From contig JAQGDQ010000117.1 of NCBI GenBank assembly GCA_030141605.1, positions 498,001 through 531,227 of the forward strand: a DNA stretch of 33,227 bases, given 5' to 3'. The stretch is from Tubiluchus corallicola (lineage: Eukaryota > Priapulida > Priapulimorpha > Priapulimorphida > Tubiluchidae). The notes beneath the pieces are model-generated. The model was not told the DNA's origin, searched no databases, and saw only the letters and a program-made list of their open reading frames with translations. Both the position numbers and the translations under genes were made by a program. Every line of letters starts with the position of its first letter. Positions within the stretch are counted from its first letter, which is position 1. Below are positions 1 to 9,938 of the stretch, in pieces.

Positions 1-758
1 GCAGGCATTGAAACACATCTGAAACTTTACCGCGCTCTGTAATACTTCAAATAAAGTTTTATGATTTTCATACTTTGTTTAGATTTAACATTTCTTTAAG
101 TGTTGCTATCTTACACTATAATTATACTGTCTATAGTAGAGAACTTAAAAGGATTGCCATAAATTCTTTGCTATAAGAATTAACTTTTGCTAGGGCGGTT
201 TTGGACTTTCCTCATAGCAGACACGATACGTATCCTAAGAATTGCTTTATTCTTTGTACGTTTTTTATCTTTGGTTCACTTCTGTTCAAATATTCTAATC
301 TAAAACTAAGCTTCCCTTAAAGGCAAATTTTAAAACCAACTTTGCTAATCTTAGTTACTGACTTGAAAGTCCATTAAAAATTTTATGTAATAGCTAATTG
401 TCTTATAAATATGCGTGGTGGCAAAATTTAGTAATGCTAGACCTGGTTGGTAAAATAAAGGGTGACTGCTGGTTTTTAGACTGTCATTTACCACGTTGAA
501 GGAGGATTTTTATTTTCTCTGTAATATTTATTTCCGATGTCTACATACTCGTAGGTTCCAAGATGTCTCTGCTGATTTAATGTCTCACAATAGAAAATGA
601 ACCTTGACAATGATCTGGTCCCACGAAATTCTGCACAACATTAGTAGGTCTTGTCGTTAAATGAGAGATCATATGGCAAAGACCGCCCAATTGCATAAAA
701 ATCATTGAAGAAATCGCCAAATTTTTACTGGTGCGTTTCTTTTCTGACTTTTGCTTAC
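1..758 (-). other. Intron 2 / downstream part of SDR gene (open at left edge)
   Basis: This stretch follows the splice donor of SDR exon 2, which reads gtaagc on the minus strand at 758-753. I looked on the minus strand for the next SDR exon, which should carry the N-N-A-G and Y-x-x-x-K motifs, and did not find it, so it must lie beyond position 1. The minus reading frame that runs on past the donor to 577 is intron read-through: it loses all SDR similarity at the donor. Nothing else was recognised. Confidence 0.6.
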
Positions 759-914
759 CTTCTTGAAATTTTTCAGCAAATTCTCGCACAGACTGTAAAG
801 AACTCAAGTCCAGCTTCATCAGGGCGCAGTTTTCGTTTCCAGAGAAGACCTCGAGCTCCCTTCTCACCGTTTCCCCGAGTTCCATGTTCCTACAGGCTAT
901 TATCACTCGTGCAC
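759..914 (-). CDS. Retinol dehydrogenase-like SDR, coding exon 2
   Basis: Second coding exon (156 nt) of the short-chain dehydrogenase begun at 1982. It is bounded by an acceptor (cctatag, AG at 915-916) and a strong donor (gtaagc). Spliced to exon 1 it continues in frame through a split Gly codon. It encodes beta-2 with the A-C-R-N signature (about residues 46-49 of the joined protein), whose Arg is the NADP-preferring residue of RDH11-14-type enzymes. It then encodes the K-L-D-L-S-S segment (Asp about 75), which contacts the adenine ring, and a helix ending F-A-E-K-F-Q-E. The catalytic Asn, Ser, Tyr and Lys lie in later exons outside the window. Family membership is sure. The exact orthologue (RDH11, 12, 13 or 14) and the substrate (retinal/retinol or another carbonyl) cannot be told from the N-terminal third. 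Confidence 0.93.
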
Positions 915-1864
915 CTATAGGATAGTTAATAGCTACGAGATCATGTGTGATCAATTTAATAAGAAGTAAAACTGAATAAAATCTGCAATGGATATATCGC
1001 AAATATGGATATATTTTTGATTTTGTCACCAAAACACAGTAATTTAAGTTTTGGCTTAATTAATGAAGTGTGCGCTGCGAATGCTCTGATTATTTTCAGA
1101 CCTTAAAGTTTACACAATGTTACATAAGCTTATTTCAAAAGACTTACTATTAAAATAGTTGCGTCTAAGGGTCATCACAGGAGTTGTACATTGTACAGTA
1201 AGTATACAGCAAATGTACAGCAGCTACTACAAAAAAAATCAATTGTGTAGTTTACGTACCTCCTTGTGGTTTATGATGTAATCATCAAAGTTTCTCTAGT
1301 CTATGTCTCAAATTAAACGAGCCAAAACAATATGAGAATGTGGTGTATAGGATTTATACATAAGAAAATGTATCTACTTGCCTTAAGTTCAGAGCTAAAC
1401 GTTTTTAGGAAATTTATATTAGTAATAATCTATGATGGTTATGTAATAAAAGTTTTGCTGAAGGTTTTGAAAATCCGAAAGCTTGATTTTTAACGAAAAT
1501 TTTACTGGGTTTAATACAAATATACTAGGAATTTTTTTCAAATATTGCTGGTAAAATGGCCAAATTTTATTTATTAGGCCTGCATAGGTTTAAATCTATG
1601 GTTCACACGATCGAGGATTTTCAGTTAACAGATTCAAGGAGCTCCCACCTTCCTCGAAAATGTAAAAATGAAAATTATTAGATTATGGAATAGAGACAAA
1701 TAAAGTAATTTGTTCGTGCAGTTTTTTCAAAAACATACATTTAGTTCTTTCAAGCAAATTTTAGGATGTTTGCTTTTCGCGTGCTACATGTATTAAATTA
1801 TCTCAAATCCTAGGCAATATAGACCTCAAATCATAGGACGCCGGTAAAACATGATATTTCATAC
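915..1864 (-). other. Intron 1 of SDR gene
   Basis: This 950-bp AT-rich intron lies between the exon 1 donor (gtatga on the minus strand) and the exon 2 acceptor. It is a phase 1 intron. No repeat, RNA gene or further exon was recognised inside it. Confidence 0.8.
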
Positions 1865-1982
1865 CTCGGTATAATAAATCTAATGCCGTTTCCCTGCCTA
1901 TTCCAGAACTAGCGCCTGTCACAATTACGGTTTTTCCATCCAGACGCGCACCACATTTGCACTTCGGAGAAAGTGGTGCCAT
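1865..1982 (-). CDS. Retinol dehydrogenase-like SDR, coding exon 1 (start codon)
   Basis: First coding exon (118 nt, 39 codons plus one base) of a classical short-chain dehydrogenase/reductase. The ATG at 1982-1980 has a good animal context, with A at -3 and G at +4. A short N-terminus with the pattern C-K-C-G (residues 8-11) precedes the first beta strand (G-K-T-V-I-V) and the dinucleotide-binding motif T-G-A-S-S-G-I-G at residues 22-29, the TGxxxGIG fingerprint of the family. The exon ends ..L-L-Y-R plus the first base of a Gly codon and is followed by the donor gtatga; joining to 914 restores the frame. Many RDH11-14 proteins start with a membrane helix before the Rossmann fold. None is visible here, so this is either a soluble form or an extra upstream exon exists. 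The gene runs leftwards out of the window. Confidence 0.93.
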
Positions 1983-2690
1983 ATTTACTATCCTCTAACT
2001 TTTTTTATAAATGAACGCTTTATTAGATAAACATCAACAACTTGCACACTGAGTTCTAGAAATTTGCAGCAATGTAAATAATAACAGTTAAACGTGACAT
2101 GTATCGCAACCACACAAGTTGCACGAAAGTTATTTATATGCTTGTGTATTGATCTATAAGTGTACTAAAGATACCTGCAGAATAATCTGTTGATACATCT
2201 GGTGTATACTCAATGTGTTTATGGACTTATATTTACCAACGCGGTTGGCCGGGTAAATTTGTGTCTGAACTTGAGTAACTACTGATCAGCACTTGCATAT
2301 CAACACACGTGATATTATGTGGCAATCATTCCTTTTGCTTTTGTTTAAACTTTTCTGCAAAATGTGAAGCAAACGTGCCATGTAAAAACAAATACCCATA
2401 TCTGTTTGTCTACATCTAGTTAATGCGGAAAAGCTGCCTTCCAAGCAAGAGTATAAAAACGTACGCCAACCCAGCATGGTTTGAACTTGCAAAGTCAGTA
2501 GGAATACAGCCTGGCAATTTATTTACACCCATTAAGCTCATTAAAACTGTACGAAGGCGCACTAAGTTCAGATATTTAAACAATCCCTGACATGTCTAGC
2601 GTAATTTAAACTGTTTAGAGCCTGACAGAGGGTACGATTGTGCACTCTAATGACAAAAAACTCAGTACAGTGGATCCTAGATCACTTGCA
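1983..2690. other. Upstream flank of SDR gene, no gene seen
   Basis: AT-rich sequence 5' of the SDR start codon. It must hold the 5' UTR and may hold the promoter, but I see no convincing TATA box or initiator. The minus frame at 2492-2286 has no similarity I recognise and no splice context. Confidence 0.4.
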
Positions 2691-2692
2691 CA

Positions 2693-2793
2693 GTGAGCAT
2701 TTGGCAGTGGAGATTTAGGTAGCGGCACTTGGGCAGTGGACATTTGGGAGTGGCACTTGAGCAGTGGTGGACACTTGAACAGCGGCACTGATA
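2693..2793 (+). repeat. Degenerate 14-bp minisatellite
   Basis: About six imperfect tandem copies of a 14-bp unit close to CAYTTGGGCAGTGG. Examples are cacttgggcagtgg, acatttgggagtgg and cacttgagcagtgg. The array is GC-richer than its surroundings and stops about 10 bp before the reverse transcriptase fragment at 2803. Confidence 0.75.
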
Positions 2794-2802
2794 AAAGGCC
2801 AG

Positions 2803-2988
2803 GTGCTTGAATGGATCAAAGCATTCTTGTCAGGCCGTAAACAAAGGGTCGTCATAGGTAATTCTTTCTTCTCTTATGTAAATGTTATCTCCGGTGCTGT
2901 CCAAGGCAGTACTTTGGGGCCCCTTACATTTCTGCTGTACGTTAACGACTTACCGGAAGTAGCTGAACTTGTATTTGTATTACGATAA
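2803..2988 (+). pseudogene. Non-LTR retrotransposon reverse transcriptase fragment
   Basis: A 61-codon open stretch matches the central fingers/palm of jockey/CR1-like LINE reverse transcriptases. It has W-I-K-A-F-L-S-G-R-K-Q-R-V, then S-G-A-V-Q-G-S-T-L-G-P (canonical SGVPQGSVLGP), then F-L-L-Y-V-N-D-L-P. The F-A-D-D catalytic box should follow within about 25 residues. Instead the frame becomes V-F-V-L-R and stops, so the copy is dead. No endonuclease domain or upstream RT sequence is present; the fragment begins directly after a minisatellite. Downstream sequence leads into the (AAACT)n array, which looks like the element's own 3' tail, so most of the RT C-terminus has been deleted. Confidence 0.88.
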
Positions 2989-3136
2989 GCACACGTAAGC
3001 AAATTGCATTGTTTAATATTACTTTATTTAAAATATTCCGTAATGTTGTGTACCACGTCTCTTCCGAACCCTATTGACTATTTTTATTGTCATAAATACA
3101 GTATTTGTATTTATTTTTGTTGTACTATTTTATGAG
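2989..3136 (+). mobile_element. 3' end of the same LINE copy
   Basis: AT-rich stretch joining the RT fragment to the (AAACT)n tail. Its position between coding remnant and repeat tail, and the similar layout of the LINE copy at 7.0-8.0 kb, suggest it is a 3' UTR. No long open frame is present. Confidence 0.5.
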
Positions 3137-3559
3137 TTTAAACTAAACTAAACTAAACTAAACTAAACTAAACTAAACTAAACTAAACTAAACTAAACTA
3201 AACTAAACTAAACTAAACTAAACTAAACTAAACTAAACTAAACTAAACTAAACTAAACTAAACTAAACTAAACTAAACTAAACTAAACTAAACTAAACTA
3301 AACTAAACTAAACTAAACTAAACTAAACTAAACTAAACTAAACTAAACTAAACTAAACTAAACTAAACTAAACTAAACTAAACTAAACTAAACTAAACTA
3401 AACTAAACTAAACTAAACTAAACTAAACTAAACTAAACTAAACTAAACTAAACTAAACTAAACTAAACTAAACTAAACTAAACGAAACGAAACGAAACGA
3501 AACTAAACTAAACTAAACTAAACTAAACTAAACTAAACTAAACTAAACTAAACTAAACT
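3137..3559 (+). repeat. (AAACT)n satellite, about 84 copies, on a LINE 3' tail
   Basis: About 420 bp of nearly perfect 5-bp repeats. The only variants are four consecutive ACGAA-type units around 3481-3500. The array starts where the LINE 3' region ends. The second LINE copy ends in two AAACC units at about 8016-8027, so this array probably grew from the short tail these elements generate at insertion. It codes for nothing. Confidence 0.95.
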
Positions 3560-4990
3560 TGGGCAGAGAATATTCTAATCGACCACCGGTTCGAGCCAAA
3601 TGTGTAGAATGGCGGAAACAATGAAAGAAACATGAAACTATGCACAACAGTTTCCCAGATAATACTCAATATTTTAGATATGAACCCAAGCGGAATACAC
3701 TCTATGGTGTTCAAAAATCTAAGAGTGTTTTTTCCTAAGATGTTGACCAATATCTCTACATCTGTATAAGTCTGGCTGCAGATATTTGTCCACTAAACCA
3801 CAGCTTAGTCTGAAATCACTGAACTAAACTGATGCTAGTGCTAGATTTTTTATAACTCAGGTGTGTATACATGCCTAGGTAGCTCCGGGAGGCATGTCGA
3901 TTTTAAAGCTACTCTAGTAGCAGTTCACACCATTTATTAAACAGGCAATTGGTTGGGCATAGGGGAGGCAAATCGTTCACGTTTCAATATAAATTCTTTT
4001 TAATATTAGAAATGTGACTTATCGTTAATTCCAAGGTTAGCAACAGAGCGAAGCGGTTCGGTTATGTTGAAAAGTGTTTCAGCAAATGCTACATACAAAA
4101 GCAGCGAATGTTTACATGTAGAAATGCTTGTTTATTGCAAAAGCGCTTGTCTGTCGAAAAATACAAAGGGGTGTAAGAAAAGCTATGATTAATTTACGAA
4201 AACTCACCGTAAACATTAAAACGCCAAACAACTTTTCCAACGTTTTCAGAAAAAGCTAAATTATTAATGAGTCACGGGACTTTTACCGACTACCGCGGTT
4301 TCATTTCTTTTTGCTTTATTTTTAAAGCTGATTTGTAATTTCTTTTTAATCTTACTGTGACAATAAATAAATAGTTGTGGTTTATTATTTGTTTGTAATC
4401 TGTGAAGAAATGAATATATTTAGCTTGTGCGACCAAGCAATAAGCTTGACCACGCCATCTTATCTTCTCGTTTCGAATAAAAGATGAAAAAAGACGAATC
4501 CATTAATAAACATGACCAGCTAGATGTTTTTTCATTGTTCATGCCTTTACGTTTAATATCTATTTACTTTAGATTATAGCAGTTTTATTACTTCAAGCTT
4601 AATTTATTCACACTTTAATAAGATTATAATTACGCATTAAAATCTTAATTGTATTGCACTTTAAATAAATAATCATATTGTCAAATTTTGATGGAAACAT
4701 AAATTGCAAAGGTGAAATTGTAAAAAATGTAAAAAAAACGAACTAGCAAAAATTTGTGAAACTATGCTGGTCAACGTAGACATACACGTAGAAGTTAAAG
4801 TACTTCATTAAGCCTTTCGACAGTCGAATATCAGTTAATATCGCTACGTTCGCAACATTACTAAAAGTTTCTGACTCGCCGAACAGCGTCTCAGAGTATT
4901 AGTTTGGTATATCCAGTGGAAAGTAACAGACGTTGAATACATCCCACCCAGCATTAATTTGTCCACGTGAAGAGGACCGCTGTGATATTG
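3560..4990. other. Intergenic, no gene recognised
   Basis: AT-rich sequence without recognisable coding signal on either strand. The short minus frames at 3750-3553 and 5089-4844 have no recognisable domains and are compatible with chance. Confidence 0.5.
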
Positions 4991-5006
4991 GTGGTGAAAA
5001 CTAGTG

Positions 5007-5074
5007 ATGGTCGTAATGATGATGATGTTGGCGACACTGGATTCAGTTTCAGGGTTTCTGCACCTCAACATATC
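5007..5074 (+). CDS. Possible signal-peptide first exon
   Basis: An ATG at 5007 opens a very hydrophobic start, M-V-V-M-M-M-M-L-A-T-L-D-S-V-S-G, resembling a secretory signal peptide with small residues near a cleavage site. The frame meets a plausible donor (tcag|gtaact) after 22 codons plus one base. Without splicing the frame stays open to 5192. No downstream exon was found, and a run of gat/atg repeats partly creates the methionines, so this may be chance. Confidence 0.2.
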
Positions 5075-5192
5075 AGGTAACTTTCGCATATTTCAAAAGA
5101 TGAATTTTGTAGAAATGTTCACCCTTTTAGTGGACCTTTTTCCCCGAAGCCTTCGCCCCGTTTTTGTTTCCCATTCACCGATCTCCATTTAG

Positions 5193-6380
5193 CCTTTCGT
5201 CAGAAAAATAATAAAAAAAAACAACAATATGAAATATGTTTGTTTTTCTTATTAGGTTGCTACGATATTTTCGTTACGATGAAAATAAAACAAGTTAACT
5301 TCGAAAAATATTATTTAATGACGGTATATAGTATGGTATATATGGTACACGAAAAATATGATATTAACTGCTTGGAATTGTGATTGAGAGAAATAATTGG
5401 GAAAACAAAAATTGCGTGTGCAAAATTAGCTCTAAATCTTTTACTGTGTCAAATGGGAAACTCCATTTCAAAAATTAAAAATTTTGTAGATTTATATTTA
5501 AAAGTTTATTACAGTTGTTTGTTTGTCGAATGTTCAAAACAGCTTTCTGATTTCATTTTCAAGTAATATTTGAAACATCATCGTTCGTTTTTCGTAAAGC
5601 TTCTCAGCCGACTGTCAAATGATAATTTACAAACGAAAATCCGCCGTAAATATAAAGATTAAAGAGTGAACCGCATCTATTAAACACTGACAATATTCAA
5701 GACAGCATAAGGAGTATGACCAACGGAGCACTGGTAAGTGAGGTCTGTTTACAATGTATAATTAGTACTAATTACGACTAACATCTGAAGTCTACTTTTC
5801 AACTCTTAGATGTATAGTGCTTAGTGATAATTACTAATAGCACTGTTATATAGATATAATAGTTAACGTATTAGTTACGTACCTAAAATATTATAATAAT
5901 TTCCTCCCCCAAAAGTTCTGTTATAATCGGTGACATTTACTTTAATAAAGCACTCTCGTGCGGACGTGACCAAGGCGATTTAACCGAACGCACTTCCCTT
6001 TCAAAGCTCACTTTCCTTTCAGAAAAAAACATTCTTACGAGTAGGCCCACCTGCTCCAATGCATAAATTATGCAGAACTATCATTATTTCTCATCATTAA
6101 ATCGTAATTTACAGCAGTAATGACTCGATTTAAACAACAGTCTAAGCTATAATCAAATCCACTTCTTGGGAGTCTCTGTTTAATGAAACTGTTGAATGTT
6201 GAGTATCCAGTTTCTCAATTTGCGTTTCAACACACGCACAGTCACCTAAAGTGGCTAGAATAGTTTCTGATTTAAGAGACTTGGAAAATCACATTCATTC
6301 GTACATTAAAATAGATATCATTATTAAAGAGTCCTTTTAGTTTAAAATAAATAATCTGTTGAAACTGTGCGGAAGTTTGT
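5193..6380. other. Intergenic, one short exon-like site
   Basis: AT-rich. At 5716-5733 a short reading (M-T-N-G-A-L) ends at a very good donor, CTG|gtaagtgag, with a TATA-like aatataaag about 70 bp upstream. It could be a first coding exon on the plus strand, but no following exon was recognised. The 60-codon frame at 5384 has no recognisable content. Confidence 0.3.
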
Positions 6381-6385
6381 GCGAG

Positions 6386-6442
6386 ATGGCTTCCTTGATT
6401 TCTTCTAAGATTTCACAATGTGAGTGCCAGACAGCTCAAAAG
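6386..6442 (+). CDS. Possible short first exon, weak
   Basis: ATG at 6386 reads M-A-S-L-I-S-S-K-I-S-Q-C-E-C-Q-T-A-Q-K and ends at a strong donor, AAG|gtgagtgcg. Part of the exon end and the intron start are copies of one another (gtgagtgcSagacagc occurs twice), so the donor may simply be the product of a short duplication. No partner exon was found. Confidence 0.18.
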
Positions 6443-6580
6443 GTGAGTGCGAGACAGCAAGAATTCTCAAAGCTGCTATCAGTTCATCAAAATCTGAAAA
6501 AATTACATTAACATAAGTATTGAATAACAAGTCAGTGCTTACAAAGATACAGTACTTCGTAGATTCACTTATTAATTATA

Positions 6581-6676
6581 CTCACTCACTCACTCACTCA
6601 CTCACTCACTCACTGACTAGAATCGCTCGCTCGCTCATTCATTCATTCATTTATTCATTCATTCATTCACTCATTT
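6581..6676 (+). repeat. (CTCA)n / (CTCG)n / (ATTC)n microsatellite
   Basis: Compound tetranucleotide tract with successive blocks of CTCA, CTCG and ATTC. The frame across it (L-T-H-S repeats, then I-H-S) is a translation of the microsatellite, not a protein. Confidence 0.95.
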
Positions 6677-6999
6677 ATTTTTTACGCATTTATATATTCT
6701 TTCGTTTGTTCATCCTTTTATCCGCTCATACATGTCTTGCATGACTGTGTCCATAAAGTCAAGGCCGTATATATGTTTTAGACCAAAATCTTGCCCTGAA
6801 ACTTCTAAATGTCATTTTTAATTTAGTATACTTTCAAGCAAAAAATGCAACAACCCCCCAACCTAAGATGCTTGCCCGCCGAATTTTTTTGTTTCTGGCG
6901 ATAACGAAAGCGTAAATCCACAAGTAGGTCCAAAATGTTACTTAGCCGAGTTTGAGGTAATGATGCGATAGTAATGTGAAAAAAACATTTCGTATGACT

Positions 7000-8030
7000 T
7001 AAAATACATGTGCTGCCATAATTCATAGACGTATGCGCAAAACCCTTCAATGTTCAGTTGAGTGCTGCGCGCATATGTACCGGTGATATGTCAGGTTCCA
7101 ATCATTCAAACTTTTCTTCGAAGCAGGGGACCCCCTTCTCTAAGCGCTTTCAATATTTCCGATTATGTACTTTTTACAAAATTCTCAATCACTTAGCTCG
7201 CCAGTACCTGTTTAATATTTTGTCTCCTAGTGTAAGGGTAATTACATTGTGTCCATCCGTAATAACGAAGATTTTTCTAATTACACCTGTCATTCAACTG
7301 CTTTTGCTGATTCGTTTTTTCTCGCATCAGTTTAGTGCTGTAATAATTTACCTCTAGATATACGTAATTCTAACTCTTTAAACATTTTTAAATCTCGACT
7401 AGCAAATCACACGTGTTTTAAATAAGCGCCCTAGTTACTTCTCAAGTGGTAATCGATATTCATCCACTCACCATGCTAGAATGAGAATTGGTTTTTGTCA
7501 ACTTAATCACGATTTATATATCAGAAAATGTAAAAATTAAGATGGGTCGCTGGTATCACCTAGTTGCCAGTGTGGTTCTACTTATGAAACCGTTGGTCAT
7601 TATTTAATTAGCTGCTCTCCTTATCATCAGGCCAGACATGATTCATTTACAAATCTCTGCACTTTTTTGTCAGCTTTTAATAACAATGTTTACAGTCTTG
7701 CAACAAATGAACTCGTACGTCTGTTCATGGATGGGAACCGTGCCTTAGAAAATTCTTTAAACAATCAAATTTTTGTGTTAGTGCAGTCTTTCATTGCAAG
7801 CGCTAAGGTCTTTAAATAGTTTTAACTATGTTACTACGGAACTCTTCTTATATTGTAATGTACATAATTATTGCAACATTTCTTGTACATTGTGGTGACT
7901 GTTGTTCTGCACCTGTGTCTAGCGTTTGTTCCCATTTGGGGAGAACCTATATCAGTTGTAAAACTGTCTGTTTCAAACCTAATTCGGTGTTACATCTTCA
8001 ATAAAATTATATTTAAACCAAACCAAAATC
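7000..8030 (+). mobile_element. Degenerate LINE copy, C-terminus and 3' end
   Basis: 3' portion of a CR1/L2-like non-LTR retrotransposon, broken by frameshifts and stops. In order I see A-A-R-I-C-T-G-x-M (about 7058), where intact elements read AARxITG after the RT core; the thumb helix with F-R-L-C-T-F-Y-K-I-L-N-H-L-A (7160-7200); N-L-P-L-D-I-R-N-S then S-L-N-I-F-K-S-R-L (7350-7405), the usual WNxLP..FK segment; and a C-terminal H-A-R-M-R-I-G followed by a C-x-C-G...H-Y-x3-S-C zinc-knuckle-like motif (7480-7620). The last frame stops at 7817-7819. A 3' UTR follows, with AATAAA at 8000-8005 and a tail of two AAACC units. It is truncated 5', as is usual for target-primed integration. Confidence 0.88.
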
Positions 8031-9523
8031 TTCAAATTGCAGAGCATCCTATTGTCAAAAAACATTTCAAATCAAAAATATTAAAACAGATATCTTTTTT
8101 TCGTGTTCTAAAACTCCGATATGACGGACGCTGGCCTCTGAATGCTTTTACTAAGAAATACTCACGCATATAAATTAGAAGAGCGTGTAGTAATAATGAC
8201 GCCATTAACGACAAGAGCAGGATGCCACTCAGTGGTTGGAGTACATTTCACAATCAACTGTACTTAGAGACATTGGCATGTTAAAAGGATTAATCGTTAA
8301 TGAATTATGCACAGTGCGGAGATTTATGTATCGGCTGTTCACCAGTCGTTGCAGCTTCAGTTTGCGGGTGTTTTGCTACTGAAGTTATGCAACCGTGCGC
8401 CTGGCTAGTAAACGAGCGGCTGACGACAATAAAAACTGCATTTAATCTTTTCGCACGCCATAGTTTGTGTGGCTATTTATGCCCCCGAGGGAGGAAGTAT
8501 CCATCCAGAGGTACTTACTTGTTCAATATCTCGCATATTAAACATAAATGATATAAAAATATGGTTACAAAAAGCATAGAAATGGATTGGATTTCTAGAG
8601 ATTTATTTCAATCACAAATTCCCACATATACATTGTATGGAGTTTGAAAATTCACAGAGGTGCATGGTCCATTCAGTTGCGTAAAAAAATGCAACCACTT
8701 TACTTGAAAATACTTACTTGAATTACTTGAACAAAATTACTTGAAAATAGAAAGCTTTTAAGGAGAAAAATCTTGCCTTTGAAACGCACATTGGTTGGTT
8801 CACTAGCACTGTAAAACATGGATTTGAAATCTTAATGGCGAACTGTTAACGGCAAAATAGGTTCGTTCCACGTCAAGAACAGTGCAGCTAATTATGGACA
8901 ATTAAGCATGAATCATTTGCTTGTGTAGAATGATTAATGTTACTGTTATTGTCAAGCCATTCCATTTTCTGATGATATATGAGAAGCAAAAGACATTTTT
9001 AATGATTACTCTTACACTGCAGATTCAGAAATCTCGTTGGATTAATCTGGAATCTAAAGAAGTGTACAAACAGGCAAGAGGTTGCGAATGAAATTATAAA
9101 AGACAACATCGTATAACACACAGCAACCGTTATGCTTCATCATAAACGCAGTGTAGGCAGAGAGATAAATGACAGCAGACCGACCCAAGCGAATTAAGCG
9201 TCATGTGGTCCTAATGTAGTTCGTATGAACTAAAATAATCTCCAAGGATTCAGTGCAGCTGGCTCAGATAATTGAACGTTTGCCCACCTTATACACTTCT
9301 GTGCTTACATATAAAACATGCATAGGTAACAATATAGTACAAAGATTGCTACTAGCAGAAAGACGTCAATGGAAAAGTCAATGTCGACTTGATGTCTTCG
9401 TTAAGTGATTTTGCCCTGGCGTAGCGATAATAGCCATGTCCTAGTTACCAGCTTCATTTAAAAATGAGGTTTCATGTGGTTAATTCCTAAATATTGCTTA
9501 CATTCAGAGAAATGATCTAGAAC
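8031..9523. other. Intergenic, no gene recognised
   Basis: AT-rich stretch 3' of the CRF-BP gene. It contains five loose copies of TTACTTGAA at 8699-8748. The plus frames at 7871 and 8300 cover LINE 3' UTR and anonymous sequence respectively. I see nothing coding. Confidence 0.5.
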
Positions 9524-9529
9524 TTTATT
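9524..9529 (-). terminator. Candidate polyadenylation signal of CRF-BP gene
   Basis: AATAAA on the minus strand (tttatt on plus), 255 nt after the CRF-BP stop codon. It is the nearest canonical hexamer I noticed downstream. The assignment is by position only. Confidence 0.35.
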
Positions 9530-9783
9530 GAACGATAACTTTCATTTTCGTCTTTGGAGTGAATGACGTGGAAATTGGACATGGATTTATGGTAGGATAG
9601 GTCTACATAAGTGAACATAACGATTTTGTGCTTTGGAATGGCCATACTGGTGGATTCCCATTACCAGCCGATCAATATGTTCTATTAACAATTATTTGGC
9701 AAAAACAAAAAGTTGTGCTTTTACTGTTTTATCGTAAGCTATGGTTCACTTTTCCCTTAACTTCTATTTGATACTTACCATAA

Positions 9784-9938
9784 TTAATAATCATACACGA
9801 AGCACATGACAGGTGCGTACAATTCAGTTTCAGATTCATTCAGAGGTGTATATTGAAATTCTATGCTGTTGTAGTAATCTCCGCTTGACACTAATCGTAT
9901 AGCAGATGCTCCACATGGAATGGGAAATTCTAAATTTT
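9784..9938 (-). CDS. CRHBP: CRF-binding protein, last coding exon
   Basis: Final coding exon, 155 nt including TAA at 9786-9784. It is preceded by a strong acceptor (tgtttcccttcttttccag) and enters in phase 1. It encodes P-C-G-A-S-A-I-R-L-V-S-S-G (family: G-C-D-N-T-V-V-R-M-V-S-S-G), then I-E-F-Q-Y, and closes with M-C-F-V-Y-D-Y. The second cysteine sits just before the C-terminus, as in vertebrate CRF-BP (E-F-C-L-S-G-L). These two cysteines form the last disulfide in the family. An N-E-S glycosylation sequon lies between them. The short A/T-rich frame upstream of the acceptor is intronic. Confidence 0.92.

Noticed and set aside
577-758. Continuation of the SDR frame beyond exon 2
   Set aside because: Similarity ends exactly at a gtaagc donor and the following residues are lysine-rich intron read-through.
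3137-3559. (TTTAG)n read on the minus strand as an internal telomere repeat
   Set aside because: It is not a known animal telomere unit and it continues a LINE 3' end, which explains it better.
3580-3600. ggttcgagcc as a tRNA B box
   Set aside because: No A box or cloverleaf can be formed; the upstream sequence is the pentanucleotide array.
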